NCBI RefSeq assembly: GCF_022601675.1
Contig: NZ_JAKVIL010000009.1
Coordinates: forward strand, 1-64,000
Direction of reading: 5' to 3'
Origin: Ancylobacter gelatini
GTDB lineage: Bacteria; Pseudomonadota; Alphaproteobacteria; Rhizobiales; Xanthobacteraceae
Length of the DNA stretch: 64,000 nucleotides
Positions within the stretch are counted from its first letter, which is position 1; each line of letters starts with the position of its first letter. The position numbers and the translations under genes were made by a program. Positions 8,234 through 16,564 of the stretch are shown here, in pieces. The notes beneath the pieces are model-generated. The model was not told where the DNA came from and did not search any database. It was given only the letters and a program-made list of their open reading frames with translations.

Positions 8234-9250
8234 ATGCGCCTCACGCGCCGCCTCTTGCTTTCCGCCTCGCTTGCCACCGCCCTTCTGGGCGCCGGCGCCG
8301 CCCATGCGCAGCAGGCGCCGAACAGCCTCCTCAACGCCTCCTATGACATCGCCCGCGAACTGTTCGAGGCCGAGAACAAGGCATTCGAGCCGGTCTACAA
8401 GGCCAAGACCGGCAAGGACCTCAAGATCAACCAGAGCCATGCCGGCACCTCGAAGCAGGCGCGCTCCATCGTCGAGGGCCTTGAGGCCGACGTGGTGACC
8501 TTCAACCAGATCACCGACATCACCTTCCTTGCCGACAAGGGCTATGTCGCCAAGGACTGGCAGTCCCGCCTGCCGAACGCCTCCTCTCCCTGGTACTCCT
8601 TCCCGGCCTTCCTGGTGCGCGAGGGCAACCCCAAGGGCGTGAAGAACTGGGACGACCTGGTGCGCGACGACGTGAAGCTGGTGTTCCCGAACCCGAAGAC
8701 CTCGGGCAATGCGCGCTACACCTATCTCGCCGCCTATGCCTATGCGCTGGAGAAGTTCAACGGCGACGTCGCGCAGGCCGACGCCTTCGCCAAGAAGCTG
8801 CTCTCCAATGTCGTGGTGTTCGACACTGGCGGGCGCGGCGCCACCACCTCCTTCGTCGAGCGCGACCAGGGCGACGTGCTGATCTCCTTCGAAGCCGAAG
8901 TGATCAACGTCAAGGACGCCTATAAGGACAAGAACTTCACCGTCGTGGTGCCGGAAGTCAGCCTGCTGGCGGAGTTCCCGGTCGCCGTGGTCGACAAGGT
9001 GGTCGACAAGCGCGGCTCGCGCGAGATCGCGACCGAGTATCTGACGTTCCTCTACTCGCCGGAAGGCCAGAAGATCGCCGCCGGCTTCAACAACCGCGTG
9101 GTCGATCCGGAGGTCGCCGCGGCCAACAAGGACAAGTTCGCCCCGGTCCGCCTCGTCAAGGTGGAGGACGTGTTCGGCGGCTGGGACAAGGCGCAGAAGA
9201 CCCACTTCGCCTCCGGCGGCAAGCTCGACGAACTGTTCGTGGCCCCCTGA
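8234..9250 (+). CDS. Sulfate ABC transporter substrate-binding protein
   Basis: A periplasmic binding protein (338 aa) of the Sbp/CysP family. The first 25 residues are a signal peptide (basic MRLTRR, a hydrophobic core, then AHA-QQ). The mature part shows family hallmarks: LLNASYDIARELFE, INQSHAGTSKQARSIVEGL, EADVVTFNQITDI, and VLVREGNPKGVKNWDDLV, followed by FPNPKTSGNARYTYLAAY. These bind sulfate or thiosulfate and deliver it to CysTW. A hairpin follows the gene, so the binding protein is probably made in excess over the permeases. The inverted repeat just upstream is a likely control site. Confidence 0.95.
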   Translation: MRLTRRLLLSASLATALLGAGAAHAQQAPNSLLNASYDIARELFEAENKAFEPVYKAKTGKDLKINQSHAGTSKQARSIVEGLEADVVTFNQITDITFLADKGYVAKDWQSRLPNASSPWYSFPAFLVREGNPKGVKNWDDLVRDDVKLVFPNPKTSGNARYTYLAAYAYALEKFNGDVAQADAFAKKLLSNVVVFDTGGRGATTSFVERDQGDVLISFEAEVINVKDAYKDKNFTVVVPEVSLLAEFPVAVVDKVVDKRGSREIATEYLTFLYSPEGQKIAAGFNNRVVDPEVAAANKDKFAPVRLVKVEDVFGGWDKAQKTHFASGGKLDELFVAP

Positions 9251-9311
9251 GCCGCATTGCAGCCTGACGCAGGATGCCGCCGCGAGGCTGGACATCCTCT
9301 CCTGATTGCGG

Positions 9312-9335
9312 CATGGCCGGGTTGTCCCGGCCATG
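9312..9335 (+). terminator. Hairpin between binding-protein gene and cysT
   Basis: CATGGCCGGG (9312-9321) and CCCGGCCATG (9326-9335) form a perfect 10-bp stem with a TTGT loop, followed by TTCGTTTG. It probably acts as a partial terminator or 3'-end stabiliser, which fits the higher expression expected of the binding protein. Confidence 0.65.
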
Positions 9336-9417
9336 TTCGTTTGAACGCGGCGCCGGGCCTGGAGCCGGCCATTGCCATTTTCGACAGGGACCCGACCGGA
9401 ATGAGGATATCGCCGCC

Positions 9418-10239
9418 GTGAACCGTGTCGTGCCGGGCTTCCCGCTTTCCCTCGGCATCACCCTCACCTATCTCAGCCTGATCGTGCTGCTGCCGCTGGG
9501 CGCGCTGGTGTGGCAGGCGCTGGATATTGGCTGGGACCGCTATGTCGCGATCCTCTCCGGCACACGCACCGCGGCGGCCTTCCGACTGACGCTGGCCACG
9601 GCCGCCGGCGCCACCCTGTTCAACGCGGTGTACGGGCTGGCGCTGGCCTGGGTGCTGGTGCGCTACGAATTTCCCGGCAAGCGGCTGCTGGATGCGCTGG
9701 TCGACATCCCCTTCGCCCTGCCGACCGCCGTTGCCGGCATCGCGCTTTCCGCGCTGTTCGTGAAGAATGGCTGGTTCGGCGGCCCGCTCGCGGCGATCGG
9801 CATCGATGTCGCCTACACCCCGCTCGGCATCGCGCTCGCCATGGCCTTCACCTCGATCCCCTTCGTGGTGCGCACGGTGCAGCCGGTGCTGGAGGACCTC
9901 GCCCATGATGTCGAGGAAGCGGCCGCTACGCTCGGCGCCTCGGACCGGCGGATCTTCGCGCGGGTGATCTTCCCGGCGATCTTCCCGGCCTTCCTCACCG
10001 GGGCCTCGCTGTGCTTTGCCCGCTCGCTCGGCGAGTTCGGCGCCATCATCTTCATCGCGGGCAATCTGCCGGGGCGCACCGAGGTGGTGTCGCTGCTGAC
10101 CTTCATCCGCATCGAGGAATATGACTACCCCGCCGCCGCCGCGATCGCCGCCACGCTGCTCGGCCTCGCCTTCCTCATGCTGTTCGTGGTGAACATGATC
10201 CAGCTCTGGCAGCAGCGCCGCATCGGGACGGGGGACTGA
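9418..10239 (+). CDS. cysT: Sulfate ABC transporter permease CysT (CysU)
   Basis: Inner-membrane permease of about 273 residues with the usual six hydrophobic segments, first at LGITLTYLSLIVLLPLGALV. The EAA loop that contacts the ATPase is seen as EEAAATLGASDRRIFARVIFP, and ARSLGEFGAIIFIAGN is typical of CysT/CysU. I prefer GTG at 9418 (GAGG about 12 bp upstream): the in-frame extension back to 9274 runs through the intergenic region and encodes no transmembrane or conserved sequence. cysW follows after 5 bp. Confidence 0.92.
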   Translation: MNRVVPGFPLSLGITLTYLSLIVLLPLGALVWQALDIGWDRYVAILSGTRTAAAFRLTLATAAGATLFNAVYGLALAWVLVRYEFPGKRLLDALVDIPFALPTAVAGIALSALFVKNGWFGGPLAAIGIDVAYTPLGIALAMAFTSIPFVVRTVQPVLEDLAHDVEEAAATLGASDRRIFARVIFPAIFPAFLTGASLCFARSLGEFGAIIFIAGNLPGRTEVVSLLTFIRIEEYDYPAAAAIAATLLGLAFLMLFVVNMIQLWQQRRIGTGD

Positions 10240-10244
10240 ACGCG

Positions 10245-11129
10245 ATGGCCACCGAACCGCAGACGCCGGCCCATACCCGCGCCCGCATCCGGGTCGGCGA
10301 CGGCGCGCTTACCCGCCGGCTGCTGATCGGCGGCGTGCTGCTGGTGACGGCGTTTATCGTGATCGCCCCGCTTGCCGCCATCTTCGCCCATGCGCTGAGC
10401 CATGGCTGGGCGGCCTATCTCGCCTCCTTCGCCTCGGAGGACACGCGGCACGCGATCTGGCTCACCCTGTTCGTCGCGGTGGTGGTGGTGCCGGTCAATG
10501 TCGGCTTCGGCATCGCGGCGGCGTGGTGCATCGCCAAGTTCCGCTTCACCGGGCGCAATCTGCTGGTGGCGCTGGTCGAGCTGCCGTTCTCGATCTCGCC
10601 GATCATCGCCGGCGTCGCCTATCTGTTCGTCTATGGCGCGCAGGGGCTGCTGGGACCCTGGCTTCAGGAACATGACATCAAGATCATGTTCGCCGTGCCC
10701 GGCATCATGCTGGCGAGCCTGTTCGTCACCGCCCCCTTCGTCGCGCGCGAGTTGATCCCCTTGATGATCGCCCAGGGCTCGGAGGAGGAGGAGGCGGCGG
10801 TGACGCTGGGCGCCGGCGGCTGGCGCATCCTGACGCTGGTGACGCTGCCCAATGTGCGCTTCGCCCTGCTCTACGGCGCGGCGCTGTGCAATGCGCGGGT
10901 GATGGGCGAGTTCGGCGCGGTGTCCATCGTCTCGGGCAACATACGCGGTCAGACCAACACGCTGCCGCTGCAGATCGAACTGCTCTACCAGGACAACAAC
11001 GCCATCGCCGCCTTCGCGGTGGCGACGCTGCTGACGCTGGTGGCGCTGTTCACGCTGGTCGCCAAGGCGATCATCGAGCGCCTCGACGCCGCGCGCACCC
11101 GGGCGCTGGGCGGAACACCCGGCCACTGA
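10245..11129 (+). CDS. cysW: Sulfate ABC transporter permease CysW
   Basis: The second permease (294 aa) forms the channel dimer with CysT. It has six predicted membrane segments, for example LLIGGVLLVTAFIVIAPLAA and LLVALVELPFSISPIIAGVA. The EAA loop is EEEEAAVTLGAGGWRILTLV, and NARVMGEFGAVSIVSG is a CysW signature. The gene starts 5 bp after cysT. No cysA ATPase gene follows; the next gene is on the opposite strand. The ATPase must be supplied from elsewhere or the locus has lost it. Confidence 0.95.
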   Translation: MATEPQTPAHTRARIRVGDGALTRRLLIGGVLLVTAFIVIAPLAAIFAHALSHGWAAYLASFASEDTRHAIWLTLFVAVVVVPVNVGFGIAAAWCIAKFRFTGRNLLVALVELPFSISPIIAGVAYLFVYGAQGLLGPWLQEHDIKIMFAVPGIMLASLFVTAPFVARELIPLMIAQGSEEEEAAVTLGAGGWRILTLVTLPNVRFALLYGAALCNARVMGEFGAVSIVSGNIRGQTNTLPLQIELLYQDNNAIAAFAVATLLTLVALFTLVAKAIIERLDAARTRALGGTPGH

Positions 11130-11150
11130 GCGGGCGCACGCCGCACAGGC

Positions 11151-12113
11151 TCAGCCGCGCTTGAGCGCCTTCCACACCAGCTCGGCGGCGGCGAGGTCCT
11201 CGATCGCGGTGCCGACCGACTTGAACAGCGTGATATCGTCATCGCTCATGCGCAGCGGCGCGGTGCCGGCGGCGAGTTCGAACAGGTCGCCGAGAATGGC
11301 CTCGGGCGTGAGCACGCCGGTCTTGAGCGGCACCACGATGTCGCCGGCCTCCTTGCCGGCCCCGGCGCGGGTGTCGACATAGACCCGGGAACGGCGAATC
11401 GCCTCGTCATCGGCCTCGCGCATGGCGGGGGTGAAGCCGCCGACCAGGTCGACATGCTGGCCGGGCCTCAGAAAGCGCCCCTCGACCAGCGGATCGGATG
11501 ACAGCGTGGCGGAGGTGATGATGTCGGCCTCCTGAAGCGCCCGCGCCCGGTCTGGCTCGGCATGGGCGTCGAAGCCCTCGGCCCGCAGCTCGGCGGCCAG
11601 CGCCTGCGCGCGCGCGAGGGTACGGTTCCAGATCGCGATGGAGCGGATCGGCCGCACGCTGGCATGGGCGCGGGCGAGATAGGGCGCCATACCGCCGGCG
11701 CCGATCACCGCGAGGCGGGAGGCATCCGGACGCGCCAGATAGCGCGCGGCCAGCGCGGAGGCGCAGGCGGTGCGCCACAAAGTGAGCGCGCGCCCGTCCA
11801 TCACCGCGAGCGGCGCGCCGGTGGCGGCGGAATTCAGCACATAGAGACCGGTCACGCTGTCGAGCCCGCGCGCGGCATTGCCGGGGAACACGGTGACCAG
11901 CTTGGTGCCGAGCACGTCGTCGTCGGTGCCCTCAGCGGTCCAGGCCGGCATCAGCAGCAGCGTCGCTTCGGCGTCGGGCCGGGCAATGGCGTGGTGATGA
12001 CGGACCGGGGTGACGATGTTGCGGCGAAACGCGGCGTCCAGCACGTCGATCAGCGCGGGGAAGCTCAGCAGGCCGTCGATCTCCGCCGCCGTGACGAAAG
12101 CGAGCGACGCCAT
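11151..12113 (-). CDS. Ornithine cyclodeaminase/mu-crystallin family protein
   Basis: A 320-residue NAD(P)-binding protein. The Rossmann motif is seen as LAVIGAGGMAPYLARAH (near residues 130-146), followed by IWNRTLARAQALAAEL. The N-terminal part has LLMPAWTAEG and GTKLVTVFPGN, typical of this family, and the central [18 protein letters not shown] is also conserved. Members include ornithine cyclodeaminase, alanine dehydrogenase and ketimine reductases, so the substrate is open. It ends 21 bp from cysW (convergent) and begins 3 bp after lapA on the same strand, so it could be read from the sppA-ihfB-lapA transcript. Confidence 0.88.
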   Translation of the reverse strand: MASLAFVTAAEIDGLLSFPALIDVLDAAFRRNIVTPVRHHHAIARPDAEATLLLMPAWTAEGTDDDVLGTKLVTVFPGNAARGLDSVTGLYVLNSAATGAPLAVMDGRALTLWRTACASALAARYLARPDASRLAVIGAGGMAPYLARAHASVRPIRSIAIWNRTLARAQALAAELRAEGFDAHAEPDRARALQEADIITSATLSSDPLVEGRFLRPGQHVDLVGGFTPAMREADDEAIRRSRVYVDTRAGAGKEAGDIVVPLKTGVLTPEAILGDLFELAAGTAPLRMSDDDITLFKSVGTAIEDLAAAELVWKALKRG

Positions 12114-12116
12114 CGC

Positions 12117-12464
12117 TCAGGCCGCGCTGCGCCGGTCGGACAAGGCGGGAAGATCGCGCGCGGTGCCGGTCGCCTTGCGCACGGCGTCCAGCTCGGCGGA
12201 GGCGCGCCGGACCTCGCGGCCGGCACGGCGAGCGGCCGTGCGATAACGGCCCTGCTTCACCCACACCGCGACGCCGCCGAGCAGCACGCCGAGGATCAGC
12301 GCGGTAAACACCACGATGTAGAGCGGCGCCTGCACGCTGAGCGAATCCACGCCGCCGAACGGATCAATCACCAGCGCGACCCGATGCCGGTTGGCGACCG
12401 CCAGCATGACCAGCACGATCGAGACCGGAAGGGCGACGACGATCAGCAGAATTCGTTTCAGCAC
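12117..12464 (-). CDS. lapA: LapA-domain (DUF1049) inner-membrane protein
   Basis: A small membrane protein (115 aa) with two hydrophobic segments: ILLIVVALPVSIVLVMLAVA near the start and APLYIVVFTALILGVLLGGV in the middle. A basic, helical C-terminal part (ARRAGREVRRASAELDAVRK) follows and probably faces the cytoplasm. This layout matches LapA/DUF1049 proteins, which in E. coli work with LapB in control of lipopolysaccharide synthesis. It lies after ihfB in the order usual for Rhizobiales. No LapB-like TPR gene is next to it. Confidence 0.85.
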   Translation of the reverse strand: MLKRILLIVVALPVSIVLVMLAVANRHRVALVIDPFGGVDSLSVQAPLYIVVFTALILGVLLGGVAVWVKQGRYRTAARRAGREVRRASAELDAVRKATGTARDLPALSDRRSAA

Positions 12465-12561
12465 AGCATGCTCTCCAGCGGCCGAAGCGCCGCCTCACCG
12501 CAGGTCAATCCCGGCCGCCCCAGGGGATGGCCGCTCGATGCGCAGACGCGTTCAGGAAAAA

Positions 12562-12855
12562 TTATTCGAGGTCGACGCCGTCATTAAGGCGCTCGCGCAT
12601 TTCCTTGCCGGTCTTGAAATAGGGCACCGCCTTGCCGTCCACCGCGACATGCGCGCCGGTACGGGGATTGCGACCCGTGCGGGCGGGGCGGCTCTTCACC
12701 GAGAACGCGCCGAAGCCGCGCAGTTCCACCCGGTCGCCGCGCGCCAGCGCCGCCACGATCTCATCCAGAATCGCATTCACGATGTTCTCGACGTCGCGCT
12801 GATAAAGGTGCGGGTTTGCCTCCGCAATCCGCTGCACAAGCTCAGACTTGATCAT
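12562..12855 (-). CDS. ihfB: Integration host factor subunit beta
   Basis: A DNA-bending HU/IHF-family protein of 97 residues that pairs with IhfA. The N-terminus [19 protein letters not shown] and the arm motif [20 protein letters not shown], with the DNA-intercalating Pro in NPRTG, are typical of IhfB. The ATG at 12855 is chosen because homologues start with MIKSEL; an 18-codon upstream extension lacks similarity. It follows sppA and precedes lapA, an arrangement shared by many alphaproteobacteria. Confidence 0.96.
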   Translation of the reverse strand: MIKSELVQRIAEANPHLYQRDVENIVNAILDEIVAALARGDRVELRGFGAFSVKSRPARTGRNPRTGAHVAVDGKAVPYFKTGKEMRERLNDGVDLE

Positions 12856-12939
12856 CGACGCTCCGCCCCCTTGATTACGCCCGGATCGCCGCAAATCCGA
12901 AAACGTCATATTTTCGAAAAACTTGGCCCAGCCTTCCCC

Positions 12940-13914
12940 TCAATGAGGGTGCCAGAGGGCCAATAGACCGTCAAGGCGTAGCTGAACGGCCGCGCCTTCA
13001 GCGGAGCCGAGCAGGACCCCGCCGATTTCTTCCATGCCGACCAAGGACATAAGCCGGATCGACGCCCCCCGCAACCAGCCGAATTCGTCTCCCGTCCGCC
13101 CGGTCCGCCAGTCGCGCACCGGCAGATCGGCCGAGACCTGCCGTTCGCGGGCGAGCCAGGCGCGGGCGGTGCGCTCGTCGCCCAGTTCGTCGACAAGGCG
13201 CAGCGGCAGGCCCTGATGGGCGGTGAACACGCGTCCGTCGGTGACTTCCGCGAGCTTGTCGCCGGAAAGCAGACGCCGCTCGGCCACCAGTTCGCGGAAC
13301 CAGTCATAGCTGTCGCTCACCAGCGAGGCGACGGCGGCGCGCGCGGCATCGCTCGGCGGTTCGAACATGTTCGGCGCGGCCTTGAGCGGGGAGGATTTGA
13401 TCTCCTCATAGGAGATGCCGAGCGTCTTCATCGCCCCGGCGAAATTCGGAAACTGGAAAATCACCCCGATCGAGCCCACCAGCGCGTTGCGCGGGGCGAC
13501 GATATGGTCGGCGCCCATGGCGGCGATATAGGCGCCGGAAGCCGCGATACCGTCGACCACCGCCACGATAGGCATGCGCTCGGACAGACGGCGCAGCCCG
13601 TCATAAAGCGCCTGCGAGCCGACCACGGTGCCGCCGGGGCTGTCGATCGACAGGATAACCGCCCGGGCGCCGGAACGGCCGATCGCCTCCAGCAACTCCA
13701 GCCGCTCGCGCTCGTTGCGGATGACGCCGCCGATCTTCACGCGGGCGACATGGGCGGTGGAGCGCGGCAGCAGCGCGCCCTCATTCATATAGGCGAACAG
13801 CCCGGCCCCGCCGAGCACCAGAACCAGAAGCGCGAACAGGCGCCAGAAAGTGAGGCGCCGCCGCAACCTGCGCCGCGAGAGCACCTCGTCGACCTCGATC
13901 GCGCGATTTGCCAT
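12940..13914 (-). CDS. sppA: Signal peptide peptidase SppA (single-domain, S49 family)
   Basis: A membrane-anchored serine protease (324 aa) that degrades cleaved signal peptides. One N-terminal membrane segment is visible (LFALLVLVLGGAGLFAYM). The Clp-like core has SIDSPGGTVVGSQALY, the presumed nucleophile Ser in DGIAASGAYIAAMGA, and the catalytic Lys further on in the GISYEEIKSSPLKAAPNMFE region. This is the short form of SppA, about half the E. coli length and usual in Rhizobiales. It heads sppA-ihfB-lapA on the minus strand. Confidence 0.93.
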   Translation of the reverse strand: MANRAIEVDEVLSRRRLRRRLTFWRLFALLVLVLGGAGLFAYMNEGALLPRSTAHVARVKIGGVIRNERERLELLEAIGRSGARAVILSIDSPGGTVVGSQALYDGLRRLSERMPIVAVVDGIAASGAYIAAMGADHIVAPRNALVGSIGVIFQFPNFAGAMKTLGISYEEIKSSPLKAAPNMFEPPSDAARAAVASLVSDSYDWFRELVAERRLLSGDKLAEVTDGRVFTAHQGLPLRLVDELGDERTARAWLARERQVSADLPVRDWRTGRTGDEFGWLRGASIRLMSLVGMEEIGGVLLGSAEGAAVQLRLDGLLALWHPH

Positions 13915-14025
13915 GTGGCCGTCCGCCTCTTTCCTTCGCCTGCCCGTTCAGGAAGTAAAGGCCATGCGGCGGAGTGGCAAGGGGAGAGGGGCGCGGGAGC
14001 GGCCGGGAGGTAGCGGGTAACGCTT

Positions 14026-14637
14026 TCAGCCGCCGTGCTTTTCCAGGAAGGCCTCGGTGGACAGCCCGCGAAAATCCTCCAGGGCGGTGCGCAGCCGGCT
14101 ATGCTCCCAGTCCCACCAGGCCAGCGCCTGAAGGCGGGCGGCGATGGCGTCGGGAAAGCGCATCCGCACCACCCGCGCCGGCACCCCGGCAACGATGGCA
14201 TAGGCCGGGACGTCCTTGGTCACCACCGCTCCGGCCGCGACCACCGCGCCGTCGCCGATGTGGCGGCCCGGCAGCACGATGGCGCCATGGCCGATCCAGA
14301 CATCATGGCCGATGATCACCGGCTGCGCGCGGCGCCAGCCGAAGAAATCGGGCTCATCCTGCGCATCGTCGAAATAGGCCGAGGCGCGGTAGGTGAAATG
14401 CGACTGGCTGGCGCGCTGCATCGGGTGGTTGCCGGGATTGATGCGCGTCATCGCGGCGATGGAGACGAAGCGGCCGATGCGGGCATAGGCGATGTCGGAA
14501 TCGTTGACGACATAGGAATAGTCGCCCAGCTCGCATTCCAGAAGCTTGGTGCGCGCGCCGACCTGCGTGTAGCGGCCGAGCGTCGAGGCCGTGACCTGCG
14601 CGCTCGGGTCGATCACGGGCTCCAGGCCGAGCTTCAT
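14026..14637 (-). CDS. Hexapeptide-repeat acetyltransferase of phosphonate gene clusters
   Basis: A 203-residue left-handed beta-helix transferase (LbetaH). Hexapeptide repeats are visible from [20 protein letters not shown] onward, and the XAT-type catalytic region reads [15 protein letters not shown], then [16 protein letters not shown] and [19 protein letters not shown]. The C-terminal [17 protein letters not shown] matches transferases that accompany phosphonate-degradation genes. It begins 4 bp after the DUF1045 gene and is the last of a three-gene run with phnM, so acetylation of a phosphonate or a pathway intermediate is the likely job. The substrate is unknown. Confidence 0.88.
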   Translation of the reverse strand: MKLGLEPVIDPSAQVTASTLGRYTQVGARTKLLECELGDYSYVVNDSDIAYARIGRFVSIAAMTRINPGNHPMQRASQSHFTYRASAYFDDAQDEPDFFGWRRAQPVIIGHDVWIGHGAIVLPGRHIGDGAVVAAGAVVTKDVPAYAIVAGVPARVVRMRFPDAIAARLQALAWWDWEHSRLRTALEDFRGLSTEAFLEKHGG

Positions 14638-14641
14638 CGCC

Positions 14642-15349
14642 TCAGCTCCCGAACGGGTAGCGCGCCAGCACCCGGAACGGACCGTCCTCCTGGCGATAGA
14701 GCGCGATCTCGGAGACGATCAGCGGCCCATCGGCGCCGCTCAGGGCAAACAGCGCGGCGAGTTCCGCCTGCGCGCGGGCGCGGGTTTCCTCGTCCAGCGG
14801 GCCGGTCAGCGTCATGTGGAAGCGGAAATCGTCGAACACATACGGATAGCCCCAGCGGTCGAGATATTCCTGCTGGCGCGCGGTGAGCGGCGCGCGCAGC
14901 CGCTTCTCGCGTTCCGACGCCGACATCGGCGCGCGGAACTCGTCGAACGCGGTCACCGCGCTCGCCGCCAGCCGATCCAGCGCCGCGCAGGTCGAGACCG
15001 TCTTCAGCGCCAGGAACCGACCGAGCGTGACCAGTTGCACCCCCGCGCAGGCAAAGCGCGCCCGGTCCCCGGCGAAGCGCTGGCAGACGGCGCGCAGCTC
15101 CGCCTCCTCTCGGCCCGGCGCGAGGCGGAACGGGGCCTTCAGCGTGCCGTGGAAGCCATAGCGGCGCGGCTCGCTCGTCACCTCGCGCCAGTCCTGCGCC
15201 TCGAAGCGCCGCATGGCGGGTGGGCTCAGATCGCGGCCGGTCTCGGCGTCGTAGCCGATGATCGAGGAGCCGAAGCGCCAGAGCGGGCTCTGTGCCGGCG
15301 GGGCGAAATAGATCGCGTAGCGGGGTTCGGCCAAGCGGGAGTCAGTCAT
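14642..15349 (-). CDS. DUF1045 phosphonate-metabolism protein
   Basis: A 235-residue protein of the DUF1045 family, related to the 2H phosphoesterase fold. Two H-x-T/S-type motifs are visible: [13 protein letters not shown] (near residue 80) and [14 protein letters not shown] (near 185), the pair expected of 2H phosphodiesterases. The N-terminus [20 protein letters not shown] is also typical. It lies between phnM and the acetyltransferase. The family is linked to carbon-phosphorus lyase clusters, where it may act on a cyclic ribose phosphate, but this is inference. Confidence 0.88.
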   Translation of the reverse strand: MTDSRLAEPRYAIYFAPPAQSPLWRFGSSIIGYDAETGRDLSPPAMRRFEAQDWREVTSEPRRYGFHGTLKAPFRLAPGREEAELRAVCQRFAGDRARFACAGVQLVTLGRFLALKTVSTCAALDRLAASAVTAFDEFRAPMSASEREKRLRAPLTARQQEYLDRWGYPYVFDDFRFHMTLTGPLDEETRARAQAELAALFALSGADGPLIVSEIALYRQEDGPFRVLARYPFGS

Positions 15350-15364
15350 GATGTGTCATTCGCA

Positions 15365-16504
15365 TCAGAACACGCGCCGCCCCTGCCGTGCGACCTCATG
15401 CACGACGGGCGTGTCCTCGATCAGGGAGAACCGCACCAGATCGGCCTGCAACCCCGGCGCCAGCCGGCCGCGATCCTCAAGTCCCGCCAGCCGCGCGGGC
15501 GCGCTGGTGACCAGAGCCAGAGCCTGCGCCATATCGAGGCGCGAGGTCCGGGTCAGCGACACCGCGCCCTGCAACAGGCTGGCCGGGACGTAGTCGGAGG
15601 CGAGCGCATCGAGCAGCCCCTCGCCCGCCAGATCGCGCATCGAGACGCCGCCGGAATGCGAGAAGCCGCGCACCACATTCGGCGCCCCGCCAATGGTGGC
15701 GAGCCCGGCCTGCCGCGCGGCCCGCGCCGCCTCCACCGTGGTCGGGAATTCAGAAATGGTGCAGCCGGCCTCCACCGCCTCGGCGACATGGGCTGGGGTG
15801 GTGTCGTCATGGCTCGCGAGCACGATGCCGCTGCCGGAAAACAGCGTGACCATGGCGTCGTAATTTCCGGCCACCGCTGCGCGCCCGCGCGCCGCGCGGG
15901 CCGTCAGTTCCTCGTCGATCTCGTGCGCGTTCTTGCCGACACCGGAGAGATAGACCTTGAGATGCTCGACATTGCGCCATTGCCGCGCGCCGGGCGTGTG
16001 GTCCATCAGCGAGGCGAGGCCGAGCTCGGGATGCGCGATCGCGGCCTCCACCAGCTCCGGCAGCGCCGGATCGGTAAGCTCGCAGCGCAGATGCACCCGG
16101 TGCTCGATGCGGAACAGGCCGCGCGCGGCGCCCTCCTCGATCACGCCGAGCATCACCGGATACAGCGCGCGCCGCTCCGCCTTGGCCTGGTCGAAGCCGC
16201 CGGCGCAGATCGCGTCGAACACGGTGGTGACCCCGGCGCCGGCCATCTGCGCATCATGAGCGAGCGCGGCGGCGCGGGCATCGGGCCACACAACTTTCGG
16301 GCGGGGCAGGAAATGGCCTTCGAGCGCGTCGGTGTGCAGGTCGATCAGGCCCGGGGCGAGGAACGCGCTTTCGCAGTCGCGCGCCGACGCCAGATGCGAG
16401 CGCCCCTCGTCGACCGCGCGGATGGTGCCGTTCTCATGGACCAGCGTGCCGGTGACGACGCGATCCTCCAGAACGAGGCGGGCATTGGTCAGAATCGATT
16501 CCAT
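15365..16504 (-). CDS. phnM: Alpha-D-ribose 1-methylphosphonate 5-triphosphate diphosphatase
   Basis: An amidohydrolase-fold enzyme (379 aa) of the C-P lyase pathway that removes diphosphate from ribosyl-phosphonate triphosphate. The metal site motif is LIDLHTDALEGHFLPRP near residue 55, VLASHDDTTPAHVAEAV marks the later His/Asp site, and the end shows LAPGLQADLVRFSL. It leads a minus-strand trio with DUF1045 (15-bp gap) and the acetyltransferase. The C-P lyase core genes phnGHIJKL are not in the window, so the cluster is split or partial. Confidence 0.93.
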   Translation of the reverse strand: MESILTNARLVLEDRVVTGTLVHENGTIRAVDEGRSHLASARDCESAFLAPGLIDLHTDALEGHFLPRPKVVWPDARAAALAHDAQMAGAGVTTVFDAICAGGFDQAKAERRALYPVMLGVIEEGAARGLFRIEHRVHLRCELTDPALPELVEAAIAHPELGLASLMDHTPGARQWRNVEHLKVYLSGVGKNAHEIDEELTARAARGRAAVAGNYDAMVTLFSGSGIVLASHDDTTPAHVAEAVEAGCTISEFPTTVEAARAARQAGLATIGGAPNVVRGFSHSGGVSMRDLAGEGLLDALASDYVPASLLQGAVSLTRTSRLDMAQALALVTSAPARLAGLEDRGRLAPGLQADLVRFSLIEDTPVVHEVARQGRRVF

Positions 16505-16564
16505 GGGTCCTGCTTCCTCGCCGCGCCTCTCGCATGAGGATGTGACCGTACCGTGAAGCCGGGG

